In this document: one piece after another, positions 6,947-17,500 of the stretch
Numbering within the stretch: the stretch's first letter is position 1
Layout: the number at the start of each line of letters is the position of its first letter
NCBI GenBank assembly: GCA_015709675.1
Contig: CP054182.1
Coordinates: 2,025,448 to 2,089,447 of the forward strand
Direction: 5' to 3'
Source of the DNA: Ignavibacteriales bacterium
GTDB taxonomy: Bacteria > Bacteroidota > Ignavibacteria > Ignavibacteriales > Ignavibacteriaceae
DNA length: 64,000 nt
The notes under the pieces: generated by a model
What the model was told of the DNA's origin: nothing
Database searches by the model: none
The model's input: only the letters and a program-made list of their open reading frames with translations
Made by a program: the position numbers and the translations under genes

Positions 6947-9913
6947 ATGAGGGTGCTTTCTCTCATCGTTGTACTTTCAGCAGCTCTGTTCTCTCAGAGT
7001 CTCGTGCAAACCATACCTCTGCCCAGGTATGCTTATATGGATCAGGGTTACGGGCTGGTCTATCATGACGGAAAACTATGGATGTCTTCCGGATCAAGCT
7101 CGCCAACCACCAACCGGGGAAAGATTGTTTCACTCGATCTTAACGGTACGGTGCTAGATTCATTCAATATCAATTATCCCACAATTAACACGTCGCAGGG
7201 ACTGGCGTTTGACGGTACCAACTTCTGGTATGTTGAACGAAAGACAGCCCGGTGCGATCTTTTTAAAGTATCCCCGACCGGAACGGTACTTGACTCAATC
7301 CCCATTGCATCAGCGGGAGGCACTACCTCCTGGTATCTCGGCGGCGCTGCATGGGACGGCCAGGGATTGTGGGTATCACTTTACTCACCTGATGCATCAG
7401 CAGGATTATATAAAATTGATGTAACAGCCAAAACGATTCTTGATACCATACCGGTATTCGGACTTCAGCCGCAGGGTATTGCCGTAAGGGGCGATACACT
7501 TTTTTACGTGATGGATGGATTCCAGAATGATCCTGAAAAGATTTATGCCGTTGATCTTGCCACTGAAGATACGCTCTTTTCTTTCAGGGTACCTGAGCAG
7601 CCAGGTGTGAGACAGAATCCGCGCGGTCTTGCATGGGATGGCAGTCACCTCTGGCTGATGGCTGAGCCGGTAGGGGCCTCCACCGGCAGAGCATTGTTTA
7701 AGTATGATCTTGGCGGTACAGGTACGCCGGCAATTTCAGTGCTGACCGCTAATTTTAATTTTATGAATGTGCAAGTGGACTCAATAAAAAAAGTAACTGC
7801 AACGCTTAAAAACTTCGGCACGGCAAATCTTGTACTTGATTCCATAAGCATCAGCAATCCGGCATTTACCATAAGCATAACGCAGTGGCCGGTAACCATA
7901 AAACCGGACAGTTTCTATTATTTCGATATATTCTTCAAACCCTCGGCAGCAGTGAGTTACTCTGATTCGCTGCTCATCTACCACAATGATCCGAATTTTG
8001 CGTTCAGCAAGATTAAATTCACGGGTACCGGAGTATATACTGCCCCCTATATAACATTTAATCAGGACGCGTTTAATCTTGGCGCCAGAAGAGTAGGCAG
8101 CACTTCCTCATTTATGCTTACTATAAAAAACGACGGCTCCGCGCCTCTGGAGATTGATTCACTGCGGCTGCTTACTCCGGATTTCTATTTCGAAAAACAG
8201 CCGGGGCAGGTGAATATAGATTCGCTGAACTCCTGGACAGGACGTTTATGGTTTAAGCCAACGCAGTACAAAGATTACGCTGATACCATAATGGTTTACA
8301 GCAACGCATCAAACGGCGCTCTCAAGAAAATCATTCTCACAGCATCGGGAGCCCCGTTTGACTCCACGCTCGGTAATATCGTCTGGCAGGGTGTTGTGCC
8401 TGATAATCCAGGAACTAACTTTGATGACTACACTGCCAGGATGATAAAGAGGATAAAGGACATCAACGAAGATGGCGTGGATGATATCATTGTAACCACG
8501 GATAACTATTATGTGGTTGCATATAACGGGAACAGTTCCGTTACGGCAGATGTTCTCTGGACCTTCAGGACCAATCCCAATAACAACAATACCGGTAATG
8601 TTGATCAGTACGAAGCATTTCAGATTGCTGAAGATATAAACGGCGATGGTATTCAGGATGTGGTTGTCGGCACAGCCGGCGGCAATGAGTTTGTTTATGC
8701 GCTCAGCGGCCGGGACGGTTCAAAACTCTGGGAGTATGGAGACTCCATTAATTATTCAAACGGGGATATCATGGGAGTTGATGTAAAACGCGATGTTACC
8801 GGTGACGGAATTCCCGATGTTTACGTAAGCGCCAGCGGAAATGAAACTTCATTTGAAGGAAGATTTTCTGTCTATCTCCTCAACGGAGCGACCGGTGCAG
8901 AGATGTGGCGGATTGATCAGAGCGCAACCCGGAAACTGAAATATGGCATTGTGTCAACACAGGATGGCGGTGCTGTCGGCTCAAGAGTATCCGGCGGTAC
9001 TCCGGGTGAAATTATAGGATTTGATTCGCTTGGTAATGTCACCTGGGCTTACCCGACTATCTCAGGTCCATGGGGAATTGATGAGATAGAAAATATCGGG
9101 GGACTGCCCACAACTGATATTATTGCCGGCGATATTAACGGCAACGTCTATGCCATCAGCGGTGACGCAGGTGTTGAACTGTGGAAAACAAATATCGGCA
9201 ATGTGTTCATTGAAGATTTGTTTGTGGTGCCTGATATCAACGGCTCCGGTGTGGATGACATTATGATATCAGCGCTTACGCCAAACTTCTATGTGCTTGA
9301 AGGATCAACCGGTGCACAGATTGTCGCCACCCGTACCACCGGCAATAACCTTGGCGTCGGTCTTCTTGGTGATATGAATGCAGACAGTATTCCTGAATTC
9401 GGCGTAGCATCACTTGACGGAAAAGTATATATATATAACGGACGCGGCGGTGACCCCAATCCGCTGTTTACCTTTACCGCGGGAACCGGCAACAGCACCG
9501 CGCCGGAAACCGTCTGGAAGATGGGTGATCTTGACGGCAACGGCTCAAATGAGTTCGCCGTTGGTACCCGTGACGGCCGTGTATTTGCTTTCTCAGGCGG
9601 TACTGATGTGATTGTTGTATCTCTCAGATCGAACCATGAGATTCTTCCTGATGAGTTTTATCTGGCTCAGAACTATCCGAATCCGTTTAACCCGGAAACG
9701 AAGATTGGATTCAGAATACCGGTTGAAACCAAAGCATCACTCAAAATATACGATGTGCTTGGCAGGGAAGTCATGCAAATCTTTAACGAGCAGCTAAAGC
9801 CCGGATATTATGAGTATCTGCTTGATGCATCATCACTTGCAAGCGGAGTATATCTCTATTCACTCATTACTGATCAGCAGACCCTCACGCGCAAGATGAT
9901 AATGCTGAAATAA
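6947..9913 (+). CDS. Secreted FG-GAP-like repeat protein with T9SS sorting domain
   Basis: 988 residues. Signal peptide to about residue 20. An N-terminal beta-propeller-like part (about 20-265) resembles glutamine-cyclotransferase-like propellers. Two immunoglobulin-like choice-of-anchor-D (ASH-type) domains follow (about 268-470). Repeats of the FG-GAP/VCBS kind come next, each with a D-x-N/D-x-D-G-x-x-D calcium-type loop (DINEDGVDDI, DINGDGIQDV, DVTGDGIPDV, DLDGNGSNEF). A T9SS C-terminal domain starts at NYPNPFNPETKIGF (about 910) and ends KMIMLK. It should be exported across the outer membrane and attached or released. GAAAGGAG precedes the ATG. The ligand is unknown. Confidence 0.85.
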   Translation: MRVLSLIVVLSAALFSQSLVQTIPLPRYAYMDQGYGLVYHDGKLWMSSGSSSPTTNRGKIVSLDLNGTVLDSFNINYPTINTSQGLAFDGTNFWYVERKTARCDLFKVSPTGTVLDSIPIASAGGTTSWYLGGAAWDGQGLWVSLYSPDASAGLYKIDVTAKTILDTIPVFGLQPQGIAVRGDTLFYVMDGFQNDPEKIYAVDLATEDTLFSFRVPEQPGVRQNPRGLAWDGSHLWLMAEPVGASTGRALFKYDLGGTGTPAISVLTANFNFMNVQVDSIKKVTATLKNFGTANLVLDSISISNPAFTISITQWPVTIKPDSFYYFDIFFKPSAAVSYSDSLLIYHNDPNFAFSKIKFTGTGVYTAPYITFNQDAFNLGARRVGSTSSFMLTIKNDGSAPLEIDSLRLLTPDFYFEKQPGQVNIDSLNSWTGRLWFKPTQYKDYADTIMVYSNASNGALKKIILTASGAPFDSTLGNIVWQGVVPDNPGTNFDDYTARMIKRIKDINEDGVDDIIVTTDNYYVVAYNGNSSVTADVLWTFRTNPNNNNTGNVDQYEAFQIAEDINGDGIQDVVVGTAGGNEFVYALSGRDGSKLWEYGDSINYSNGDIMGVDVKRDVTGDGIPDVYVSASGNETSFEGRFSVYLLNGATGAEMWRIDQSATRKLKYGIVSTQDGGAVGSRVSGGTPGEIIGFDSLGNVTWAYPTISGPWGIDEIENIGGLPTTDIIAGDINGNVYAISGDAGVELWKTNIGNVFIEDLFVVPDINGSGVDDIMISALTPNFYVLEGSTGAQIVATRTTGNNLGVGLLGDMNADSIPEFGVASLDGKVYIYNGRGGDPNPLFTFTAGTGNSTAPETVWKMGDLDGNGSNEFAVGTRDGRVFAFSGGTDVIVVSLRSNHEILPDEFYLAQNYPNPFNPETKIGFRIPVETKASLKIYDVLGREVMQIFNEQLKPGYYEYLLDASSLASGVYLYSLITDQQTLTRKMIMLK

Positions 9914-9980
9914 TGAATAATGAAAAATTAAGAATGAATACTGTTTAGAACTTTTCACACTTAACTTGTATCTTTTAACT

Positions 9981-10015
9981 AAAAAAGCCCTGGTTAGCAG
10001 CCGGGGCTTTTTTTT
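9981..10015 (+). terminator. Rho-independent terminator after the T9SS FG-GAP gene
   Basis: Stem AGCCCTGG/CCGGGGCT with a 7-nt loop, preceded by A's and followed by a run of T's. It closes the cluster that begins at plsC. Confidence 0.85.
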
Positions 10016-10135
10016 GAAAAAGTTTCAAATTTGAATCTTCTGCTATGAATCCGGGCGATCACAGGCAACATTAGAGTGTTTGGCACAAAAAATGCAGGAT
10101 TTTTAGTTTATTCTCATTTTTGAAAAGGTGCTAAG

Positions 10136-11857
10136 ATGGCTAAAAAGTATGATCTTTTTACGGTTCCTGAGATTTCTTCTATTCAGGATATGCTTGTCAG
10201 GTCTGCCAGGGTGTATGGCAATAAAACCGCGCTGAAGGATCTGAATCCGACACCGGTTCCTGAAGTTTCTTATGAAGGACTTCTCAATTCGGTCCGCCAT
10301 TTTGGGGAAGGGTTGAGGTCACTGGGGATTCCTGAGAGGACTCACATTGCTCTCATCGGGGAAAACCGCACCCAGTGGGGAATTGCCTACCTGACCGCAA
10401 TGTGCTACAATTTCGTGATTGTCCCGATAGACCGGAATCTTTCTCCTAATGAGATTCTGAACATCCTTTATGAGTCAGACAGTGAAGCGGTTATTTTCTC
10501 TGAGATGTTTTACCAGCTTTTTTCTGATAAGGGAGAGTCCATAAAACGGCTAAAACACTTCATTTGCATGGATAAGGTACAGCCCGGAGATGGGTTCCTG
10601 AAAATGATGGATTTGATTGAAACCGGTTCCCGTGCATCTTCACACACGCTTCCTGCAATTAATGCGGATGATGTTGCTGAGATTATCTTTACTTCCGGCT
10701 CACTTGGCCGTGCAAAAGGGGTAATGCTTACACAGAAAAATCTGACCGCCAACCTTATGGCAATGACCAAGATGATTAACATCCGCAGTGAAGACAGGTT
10801 CCTTTCGGTGCTTCCGATTCATCATACCTATGAGTGCACATGCGGATTTCTCTGTCCGATGTATTGCGGCTCAACGGTATATTATGCACGTTCACTCAAA
10901 ACCGTGGTTGAAGATCTGCAGGCCTCGCAAGCCACAATTCTGCTTGCGGTTCCTCTATTGTACGATAAGATGTTTAAGAAAATCCACAAGGGTATTACAG
11001 AGGATAAAGTTAAAAGCAAGATTGTACCTCCGCTGATTAAAGTTGCCGGAGCATTGGAATCGGTTGGATGGAAATCAGCCCGCAAGAAAATATTTAAAGA
11101 GCTTCACGCCCGGTTTGGCGGAGCAGTTCGTCTCTTTATTGCGGGAGGGGCTGCACCTGATCCGGCAGTTGCAAAGGGGCTGCGGGAATTTGGCTTCCAC
11201 TTTGTGCAGGGATATGGCCTGACTGAAACAGCACCGATTCTTGCACTAAACCGTGAAGATGCATTCAAGGATGATGCAGCAGGTCTGCCACTGCCGGGAA
11301 TTCAGATAAAGATACACAATCCGGACGCGGACGGAGTCGGAGAGATATATGCACAGGGTCCGTCTGTGATGCCAGGTTACTACAAAAACGAAGCGATGAC
11401 CAAAGATACTTTTGACGGACCATGGTTCAAGACCGGTGATCTCGGATATATAGACCAAGACGGATTCCTGCATATAAGCGGAAGGAAGAAAAATGTTATC
11501 ATCTCAAAGAGCGGAAAAAATGTCTTCCCGGAAGAGATTGAGGATATACTGAAACGGAGCCCGTTTATCCTTGAGTCATTGGTTTATGGCGAAGAGGATG
11601 AAAAGCATGATGAGATTATTGCTGTGCAGATTGTCCCCGAAGCAGAAGCGCTGATCGAACTTGCAGAATCAAAGCAAACCTCCATAACGCCGGAGTTCAT
11701 TAATAAGGTGATCGGTGACGTGGTTAGGGAAGCGAACAAGGAACTCTCATCCTACAAACAGATCAGGAAGTTCTATATCCGTGAGAAAGAGTTCGAAAAA
11801 ACCACAACACAGAAGATTAAGCGTTACTTAGTGCAGTCAACCACACCCGCAGAGTAA
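10136..11857 (+). CDS. Long-chain acyl-CoA synthetase (AMP-forming)
   Basis: 573 residues, adenylate-forming superfamily. Activates fatty acids to acyl-CoA through acyl-AMP. Visible motifs: P-loop FTSGSLGRAKGVM near residues 183-195, YGLTETAP near 360, TGDLGYIDQDGFLHISGRKK near 430, and a C-terminal KTTTQKIKRYL with the lysine expected for catalysis. The P-loop differs from the usual TSGTTGxPKG (S-L for T-T and A for P), which may be tolerated. Length and the FPEEIEDIL segment match the FadD/FACL group. It stands alone between two terminators, so it is probably monocistronic. Confidence 0.9.
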   Translation: MAKKYDLFTVPEISSIQDMLVRSARVYGNKTALKDLNPTPVPEVSYEGLLNSVRHFGEGLRSLGIPERTHIALIGENRTQWGIAYLTAMCYNFVIVPIDRNLSPNEILNILYESDSEAVIFSEMFYQLFSDKGESIKRLKHFICMDKVQPGDGFLKMMDLIETGSRASSHTLPAINADDVAEIIFTSGSLGRAKGVMLTQKNLTANLMAMTKMINIRSEDRFLSVLPIHHTYECTCGFLCPMYCGSTVYYARSLKTVVEDLQASQATILLAVPLLYDKMFKKIHKGITEDKVKSKIVPPLIKVAGALESVGWKSARKKIFKELHARFGGAVRLFIAGGAAPDPAVAKGLREFGFHFVQGYGLTETAPILALNREDAFKDDAAGLPLPGIQIKIHNPDADGVGEIYAQGPSVMPGYYKNEAMTKDTFDGPWFKTGDLGYIDQDGFLHISGRKKNVIISKSGKNVFPEEIEDILKRSPFILESLVYGEEDEKHDEIIAVQIVPEAEALIELAESKQTSITPEFINKVIGDVVREANKELSSYKQIRKFYIREKEFEKTTTQKIKRYLVQSTTPAE

Positions 11858-11878
11858 ACAGCTTATTGAGCATAAATG

Positions 11879-11912
11879 AAAAGCCCGTCCAAAATTGAAC
11901 GGGCTTTTTTTT
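11879..11912 (+). terminator. Rho-independent terminator of the acyl-CoA synthetase gene
   Basis: Stem AAGCCCGTTC-like arms around a short A/T loop (GCCCGTCC ... GAACGGGC), then T8. Its sequence, including the loop edge, is nearly the same as terminators at 14.48 and 22.32 kb. Confidence 0.9.
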
Positions 11913-11937
11913 GTAATTTCGGTATGACAAAACTCTA

Positions 11938-11953
11938 GGGCACCTCTAAAAAC
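11938..11953 (+). repeat. IS left terminal inverted repeat
   Basis: GGGCACCTCTAAAAAC; exact reverse complement of the right end. TCTA lies directly outside at 11934-11937. Confidence 0.92.
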
Positions 11954-12025
11954 CTGGCAAATTTATGATATATATAGTTTGCTTAGAATGATTATATTGC
12001 ATGAACACTTCAAAAGGTATTTGTC

Positions 12026-13051
12026 ATGGCAAGGAAGCAATCACCAGGTTTATTTGACGAACAAAATCTTCGTGAATCCTTAAACAAGCCGAGCTTCATA
12101 CTTGTGAAGCTCAAGAAATCTATTCCGTGGGATTCTTTCAGAACCATGATAGAGAATGCAGTAAGGAAACCTGACCAGGGACAGGGTGGTCGCCCGGCTT
12201 TCGACTCAATACTGATGTTTAAGATTTTGATTTTGCAGAGAATTTATAATCTCTCAGATGAGAAAATGGAATTTGAAATCCTTGACAGAACAACATTTAA
12301 GGTTTTCTTAGATCTGGAGCTGGAAGATACGGTTCCGGATCAAAAGACCATTTGGCTGTTTCGTGAACAAATCACCCAATCCGGAATAGCTGATAAATTA
12401 TTCAATAAATTTGCCGGAATACTTTCAAGTGAAGGTATGATTGTCAAAGAGGGAGTTCTTGTTGACGCAACTCTGATTGAAGTACCCAAACAGAGGAATA
12501 CAAAAAAGGAAAATGATCAACTAAAAGAAGGTAAAATACCCGCTCCGTGGAAGAAAAACCCCAATATGCTGAGCCAGAAAGATACTGATGCCCGTTGGGT
12601 AACCAAAGGCGGTAAAGCATTTTACGGATATAAGAATAATGTCAAAGTCTGCAAGAAAACAAAACTGATTCTAAATTTTGAGGTTGATAGCGCCAATGAA
12701 CACGATAGTTAATTTGTTAAAAAATTGGTTGGTACCGATGACAAAGGGCAATGTCTCTATGCAGATGGTGGCTATGATGGTATGGCTATCCGTGAAATGT
12801 TGACACGTAAAGGAATAATTCCCATGATTAAAGATGCTGCAAGAAAGAATAAATTTCTCACGCCTAAACAAGAAAAGAGAAACAAACGAATCTCAAAAGT
12901 ACGGGCAAGAGTGGAACATGTCTTTGCGAGCATAAAACAGCGGACCAATGGATTAGTACTCCGATGCATTGGCTTAGTCAGAGCCAAAGCCATGATTGCC
13001 TTTCAAAATCTGACCTACAATATGGAGAGGTATGCTTTCCTGGTCAAATGA
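12026..13051 (+). pseudogene. IS5-type DDE transposase split by an in-frame TAA
   Basis: The frame runs from an ATG at 12026 to 13051 (341 codons) but carries a TAA at 12710-12712 (codon 229). Both parts are in the same frame, so this is a point nonsense change, not a frameshift. The N-terminal part has the IS5-type DUF772-like domain (GGRPAFDSILMFKILILQR) and the first catalytic Asp in LVDATLIEV (D147). The rest carries the second Asp in YADGGYDG (D247) and the Glu in RARVEHVFASIKQ (E297). Truncation at 229 removes two of the three catalytic residues. The other codons look intact, which suggests recent inactivation. Confidence 0.9.
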
Positions 13052-13189
13052 CCGGAGAAACAGGGGTAAAAAATTGATCGGAACATAAACCCGATCAAAA
13101 AAGTTGCGTATAAAAGCAGAACAACTAACTTTTTTAACTAAATTTTCGTAAAATCATATATATTGATGGGAAACAAGCTGGAATATATA

Positions 13190-13205
13190 GTTTTTAGAGG
13201 TGCCC
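13190..13205 (-). repeat. IS right terminal inverted repeat
   Basis: GTTTTTAGAGGTGCCC; exact reverse complement of the left end. TCTA follows at 13206-13209. Confidence 0.92.
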
Positions 13206-13297
13206 TCTAGAATAAGCAGGTTATTTTGCTATTGCAGTTTTGTAAAAACCCTGATTTTGATCTTAATTAAGGATTTTTAACTCTGAGAAATTTTCGA

Positions 13298-14476
13298 TTG
13301 AATATTCGTTCAGACCGGGCCGTTTATTCTCTGATTTTTTTCTTTGTCGCTGTCTTCTCTTCATGGACAGTATTGGAAAGATTTACGGGATATTACGGAA
13401 TAAGTCTGTATGCTGTCATTTCAGGTCTTCTTATTGGTTTTATTCCTCAATATTGGCAAACAATCCAAAAGATTAAACCCAGACTTGTTACTTTAGTTCC
13501 ATTTTTTGTGATCATAATACTGTCCTGTCTATTTCTCATTTTGAACCCGATCGCAAATAACAAAGACTATTTTGGCGGCAGCGATAGTGATGATGCGTTA
13601 AATCAGGCGGCAACGGCACTTCTTGAGGGGAAATATCCCTATAACGAACTTACTTATCTCGGAAATGCAATTACTCCAATGCCCGGTGCTGTACTTATTG
13701 CTGTTCCATTTGTTGCTGTCTTTGGAAATTCTGGTACTCAGAATCTGTTCTGGATCAGCGTATTTCTACTTTTCCTTTTCTTTCATTTCAACAAGAAGCA
13801 TCAGGCATCTGCATTAGGGGGATTATTGCTTCTGTCGCTTCCGCTGATACTCTATCAATTGGCAATTGGCTCTGATCATCTTGCAAATGCAATTTATGTA
13901 CTGCTGGCCTTTATTATGCTTGATAAATATTTGGGTAAAAATCAGTCCTTACTGTATGTAGTTGCATTATTAAATGTGGGGATTGCTCTTTCTTCCAGAG
14001 TAAACTTCACACTTTTATTTCCGTTATTCTTTTTTTATGGGGGATACAAGTACGGATGGAGAAGGTCACTATTCACCACAGGTATGAGCTTATTAGTATT
14101 TATTATTGTCACTCTGCCTTTTTATTTATATAACCCTGATGGATTTGCTCCACTGCATACCCGTTATAAACTTGACCGGTTTAATAACGTATTGCCTAAT
14201 GCTCAGTTGATTGTGCCTGCCGTCAGTCTGCTTACAGGTATTCTTGTTATTGTTTTGAAGAGAAAAATGATACTTTTAAATGATTTTCTACTTAGTTCAG
14301 CAATTGTACTTTTTATTCCAGTATTATCCGGTGTGATCTTAAGAAGCCTGCAGGAAAGTCACCCCTCATTGGGATATAGTTCTTACAGTACTTTTTTTAT
14401 ACCATTTGTTATCGTTTTGTTTCTGACTAAGTTTTTAGGAAGAGATGCTGAATATCAATCACGCCATACCCTATGA
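13298..14476 (+). CDS. Polytopic membrane protein, probable GT-C-type glycosyltransferase
   Basis: 392 residues with about ten hydrophobic segments. The first large loop after the second or third segment contains GGSDSDDALNQAATALLEGKYPYN, with acidic pairs followed by an aromatic. That resembles the acidic loop of GT-C enzymes that use polyprenyl-phosphate sugars (ArnT/PMT/GT87-like). No precise family can be named. The start is taken as TTG at 13298, which has no convincing ribosome site; the true start may be slightly downstream. The base composition is more AT-rich than its neighbours. It follows the IS element and ends at a terminator shared in style with two others. Confidence 0.6.
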   Translation: MNIRSDRAVYSLIFFFVAVFSSWTVLERFTGYYGISLYAVISGLLIGFIPQYWQTIQKIKPRLVTLVPFFVIIILSCLFLILNPIANNKDYFGGSDSDDALNQAATALLEGKYPYNELTYLGNAITPMPGAVLIAVPFVAVFGNSGTQNLFWISVFLLFLFFHFNKKHQASALGGLLLLSLPLILYQLAIGSDHLANAIYVLLAFIMLDKYLGKNQSLLYVVALLNVGIALSSRVNFTLLFPLFFFYGGYKYGWRRSLFTTGMSLLVFIIVTLPFYLYNPDGFAPLHTRYKLDRFNNVLPNAQLIVPAVSLLTGILVIVLKRKMILLNDFLLSSAIVLFIPVLSGVILRSLQESHPSLGYSSYSTFFIPFVIVLFLTKFLGRDAEYQSRHTL

Positions 14477-14480
14477 TAAC

Positions 14481-14516
14481 AAAAAGCCCGTCCATTTCTG
14501 AACGGGCTTTTTTGTT
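14481..14516 (+). terminator. Rho-independent terminator, possibly bidirectional
   Basis: GCCCGTCC ... GAACGGGC stem with A's before and T's after, 4 bases past the stop of the GT-C-like gene. The long minus-strand gene ends at 14541 just beyond, and the A-run on the other side gives T's on that strand, so it may serve both convergent genes. Confidence 0.88.
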
Positions 14517-14540
14517 GGAAGCAAGTACACTGCAGGAAAA

Positions 14541-17500
14541 TTACTTCATCAGAAGCATTTTTCTGACGAGCTGTTTTTTGCCGAAATTAAGCCGGGCGAA
14601 GTAAACACCGCTTGCATAACGGGATGCATTAAACTGCACTTTGTGAAGTTCACCTGCCTTCAGTTCTTTTCTGAGAAGCGTTTCAACCTGTTCCCCTAGA
14701 GCATTGTAAATACGCAGCTCAGTCAGCCCGTCCTTGGGAATGGTAAACTCCAGCGTGGTCTCCGGATTGAACGGATTTGGATAGTTTTGGTTCATCGAAA
14801 AAATCAGCGGAACTCCAAAAATCTCTGCCTCAACAGCAGAAGAATAATTTATACTCCCATCTGTATCAATTTGCTTGAGTCGGTAGCGGTATTTACCCTT
14901 CTCAAGGTTTTTATCACTATAAGTATACTTTTGAGGACTATTGCTATTGCCAAAACCAGGAATGAAGGTAACAGACTGCCAATGAGCAGGATTGAATTCA
15001 CCGGTAGTGCTGTTAGCTTTATTTCGCTGTACCTCAAATCCGTAATTGTTTACCTCTGTTACTGTGGTCCAAATCAGATCAACATTGTTGCTTTTTACTT
15101 TTGCGTTGAAGAGGTCTAATTCGACTGGCAGCGGAGCATCCCCCGGCAGAGCATCGGTAAACTCAGAAAAATGATTAAGCCCGCGAACGGTTATATACGG
15201 ATAACTATGCGTTAGAGATACTCCCGGAATTGAATCGGCTATGGTCCATGCTTCAGTAGAATCCTGTCTGATCAGAATTGTTCGGTAAGGAAACTGAAAA
15301 TCATCCGGCAGATTTGAAAGATCAAATGTCAGACTATATTGGAAACCGCCACCGGCCAGAGGTGACCCCTTCTCGAAAGCGCCGTCAGTCGTAATTCTCC
15401 AGTATTTATTTCCGTAACTCTGAATAGATTCCGGAATAAGACTTGGATAAAGCAGATTATGCAGAGACGCTTCAAGCTGAGTGGGACCATCGGTATGGTT
15501 CTCTTCAATATTCAGTGTTGCGCCGGTTTCACCAAGGATGAAGGTGCCGGTCTGGGCTTCTGCTACCAGGGGTTTATCGCTCAGATCCTCAAGGGCCGGT
15601 ATTAATCTACCTAAAGGCCCATGTATTGTATCCTCACCTGATATTGCAACCTGGCGGTAGTAATATACCCTTCCGACCTCAAGATCGGGAAGTTCGTGTC
15701 GTACGGTAACCAATCCCTGGCCGGGTTCAATCAGTTCAGGGTTAGTTGACAGAGCCGCCGATGAATCAAGATTGGGGAATGGCGCATAGAGGAAGTATGT
15801 GATACCGGGGGCATCATCCCCAGACTGAACTGTGGCAGTGGCAGTCATGGTTAAAACTTCATTAGTCAAATCATTTAATATGTCAGATGGTCTGAAATCC
15901 ATTCCTGCTGCCACAGATTTCATTCTTCCTTCTTCCACAAGTCTGGATGCTTTTAAGTGCCCGGGATTATCATAACTCAGCGTAATTCCTGATTTTCCTG
16001 CAAGCAGTGAGAAAGCTAATGCACCCCATTTGGTGAAAGGATTTGCATAAAAGAAAAGTCCGCTATTCATACCAGAAATCTGCACATGATGGAATTCATT
16101 TTGCAGTTCAATCGTAAACCTGAATGAACGGTAATCCTGATGAAGTTCCAAGGGATGATAGAATAATCCTGCCATTTTGCTTAATGGAATGGTAAACTTT
16201 CTCCAGACGAAATCAGTGTGAGATCCTATATCAAACCATTCCGTGGCATGAGCATCCCGTATAAAATTGGGCTGCAGTCCACGCCAGAGCATACCTTCAT
16301 CATATCCTCCTGAAGTATATCTCAGGCGTGCTTTGGTCGGAATGCCCCGGGCATTTACCCTGAAAAAAATTCGGTACTGAGTTTTTATTAAATCTCCCCA
16401 GCCATATTCTTTGATGGGGTTATTAAAAACGTAACCGGCCGATGTTCTCCAGTTTATTTCTCCGTCATGGTTTCTGCCAATGGGTACATAGCCGCTGGTT
16501 ACAGCGACGGGGGGCTTTGGTTTGAGAGTTCTGAATGATTTCACTTCGCTATATACTACTCCGCTGTCATTTTCCGCCCTTACGCGGTAATAATATATCT
16601 GATCAGGCAGAAGCCATTCAGCAGTATGGGTTAAAAGAACATTCTGAGCATTGATATCTGAAACCGTCTTCCATCCGGTCCAGGCCATCTGATTGAACTC
16701 AGGGTTGTTGGCCCATTCAAAATTATATCCTGTAACAAACTGGTTCGGTGTAATTCTTACATTTAACTGAGCGGAATTTACTTTAATATGGCTTGCACCG
16801 GAATTAGAGACACCGGGTTTGGAAACAGTTTCAAAGGTCTCCTCGGCGGTGTAAAAAGTGCGGTCAGCAGATACAACCCGGAGGCGGAAATAATTGAGTG
16901 TTGAGTTGATCCCAGTCATCCGGTAGGTGACAGGAACAGGAGTATTTCCCCCGAGTATTGTCTGTTCCGCCTGAGAGTGAGTGTAGTTACCCGGAGTGGT
17001 GCCATATTCAAACCTGTAGGTGACTTGAACTCCCTTAGGATTAATAGTTCCGTTAAATGTTGCTGATGTGCGAACAACATTGGCGGCAGGGGAAATGGTT
17101 AACTGCGGGGTGACAAGTTTATATTTCCTGTTAAAGTAATTTTCAACGCTGCGCTGTTCCTGATTGTTCAGTGAACGGTCGTAGATGAGTACTTCAAGGA
17201 TATTACCCTGATAATAATGTGATGAAGCAGGATTGCCGCCAAGAGCAGCCCCGGGGAATTCCGTAAGGTACTGATTTTCAAGCAGGGAAGAGCTGGATAC
17301 ATAATCGTGCCGGATCTGTTTTTCTGCATTCTTAAACATTGAAAGAGTAGTTTTATTAATGGTAAAAGATGCAGCAGCAGTCATATCAGCACCATTGAGC
17401 TGGGAATATCTCATAGTCGAGTTATTGCTATATCCCGCAACAATAGCCCGGTTGCTCTGAGTACCCGTGCCGCCAAGAAAATAATTATCAGCTTTATCAG

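Larger units (their letters stand above)
11938..13205 (+). mobile_element. IS5-family insertion sequence, 1268 bp, with intact ends and a broken transposase
   Basis: The element has perfect 16-bp terminal inverted repeats (GGGCACCTCTAAAAAC at 11938-11953, its complement at 13190-13205). It is flanked on both sides by TCTA, read as a 4-bp target duplication. It carries one transposase gene in a single frame, interrupted by a stop codon. Size, TIRs, 4-bp duplication and DDE transposase match the IS5 group. It sits just after a terminator and about 90 bases before a membrane-protein gene, so it does not interrupt a visible gene. Intact ends mean it could still be mobilised in trans by a full-length copy. 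Confidence 0.92.

Noticed and set aside
12026-13051. Programmed frameshifting or readthrough in the IS transposase
   Set aside because: Both parts are in the same frame with a plain TAA and no slippery site; a nonsense mutation is simpler.
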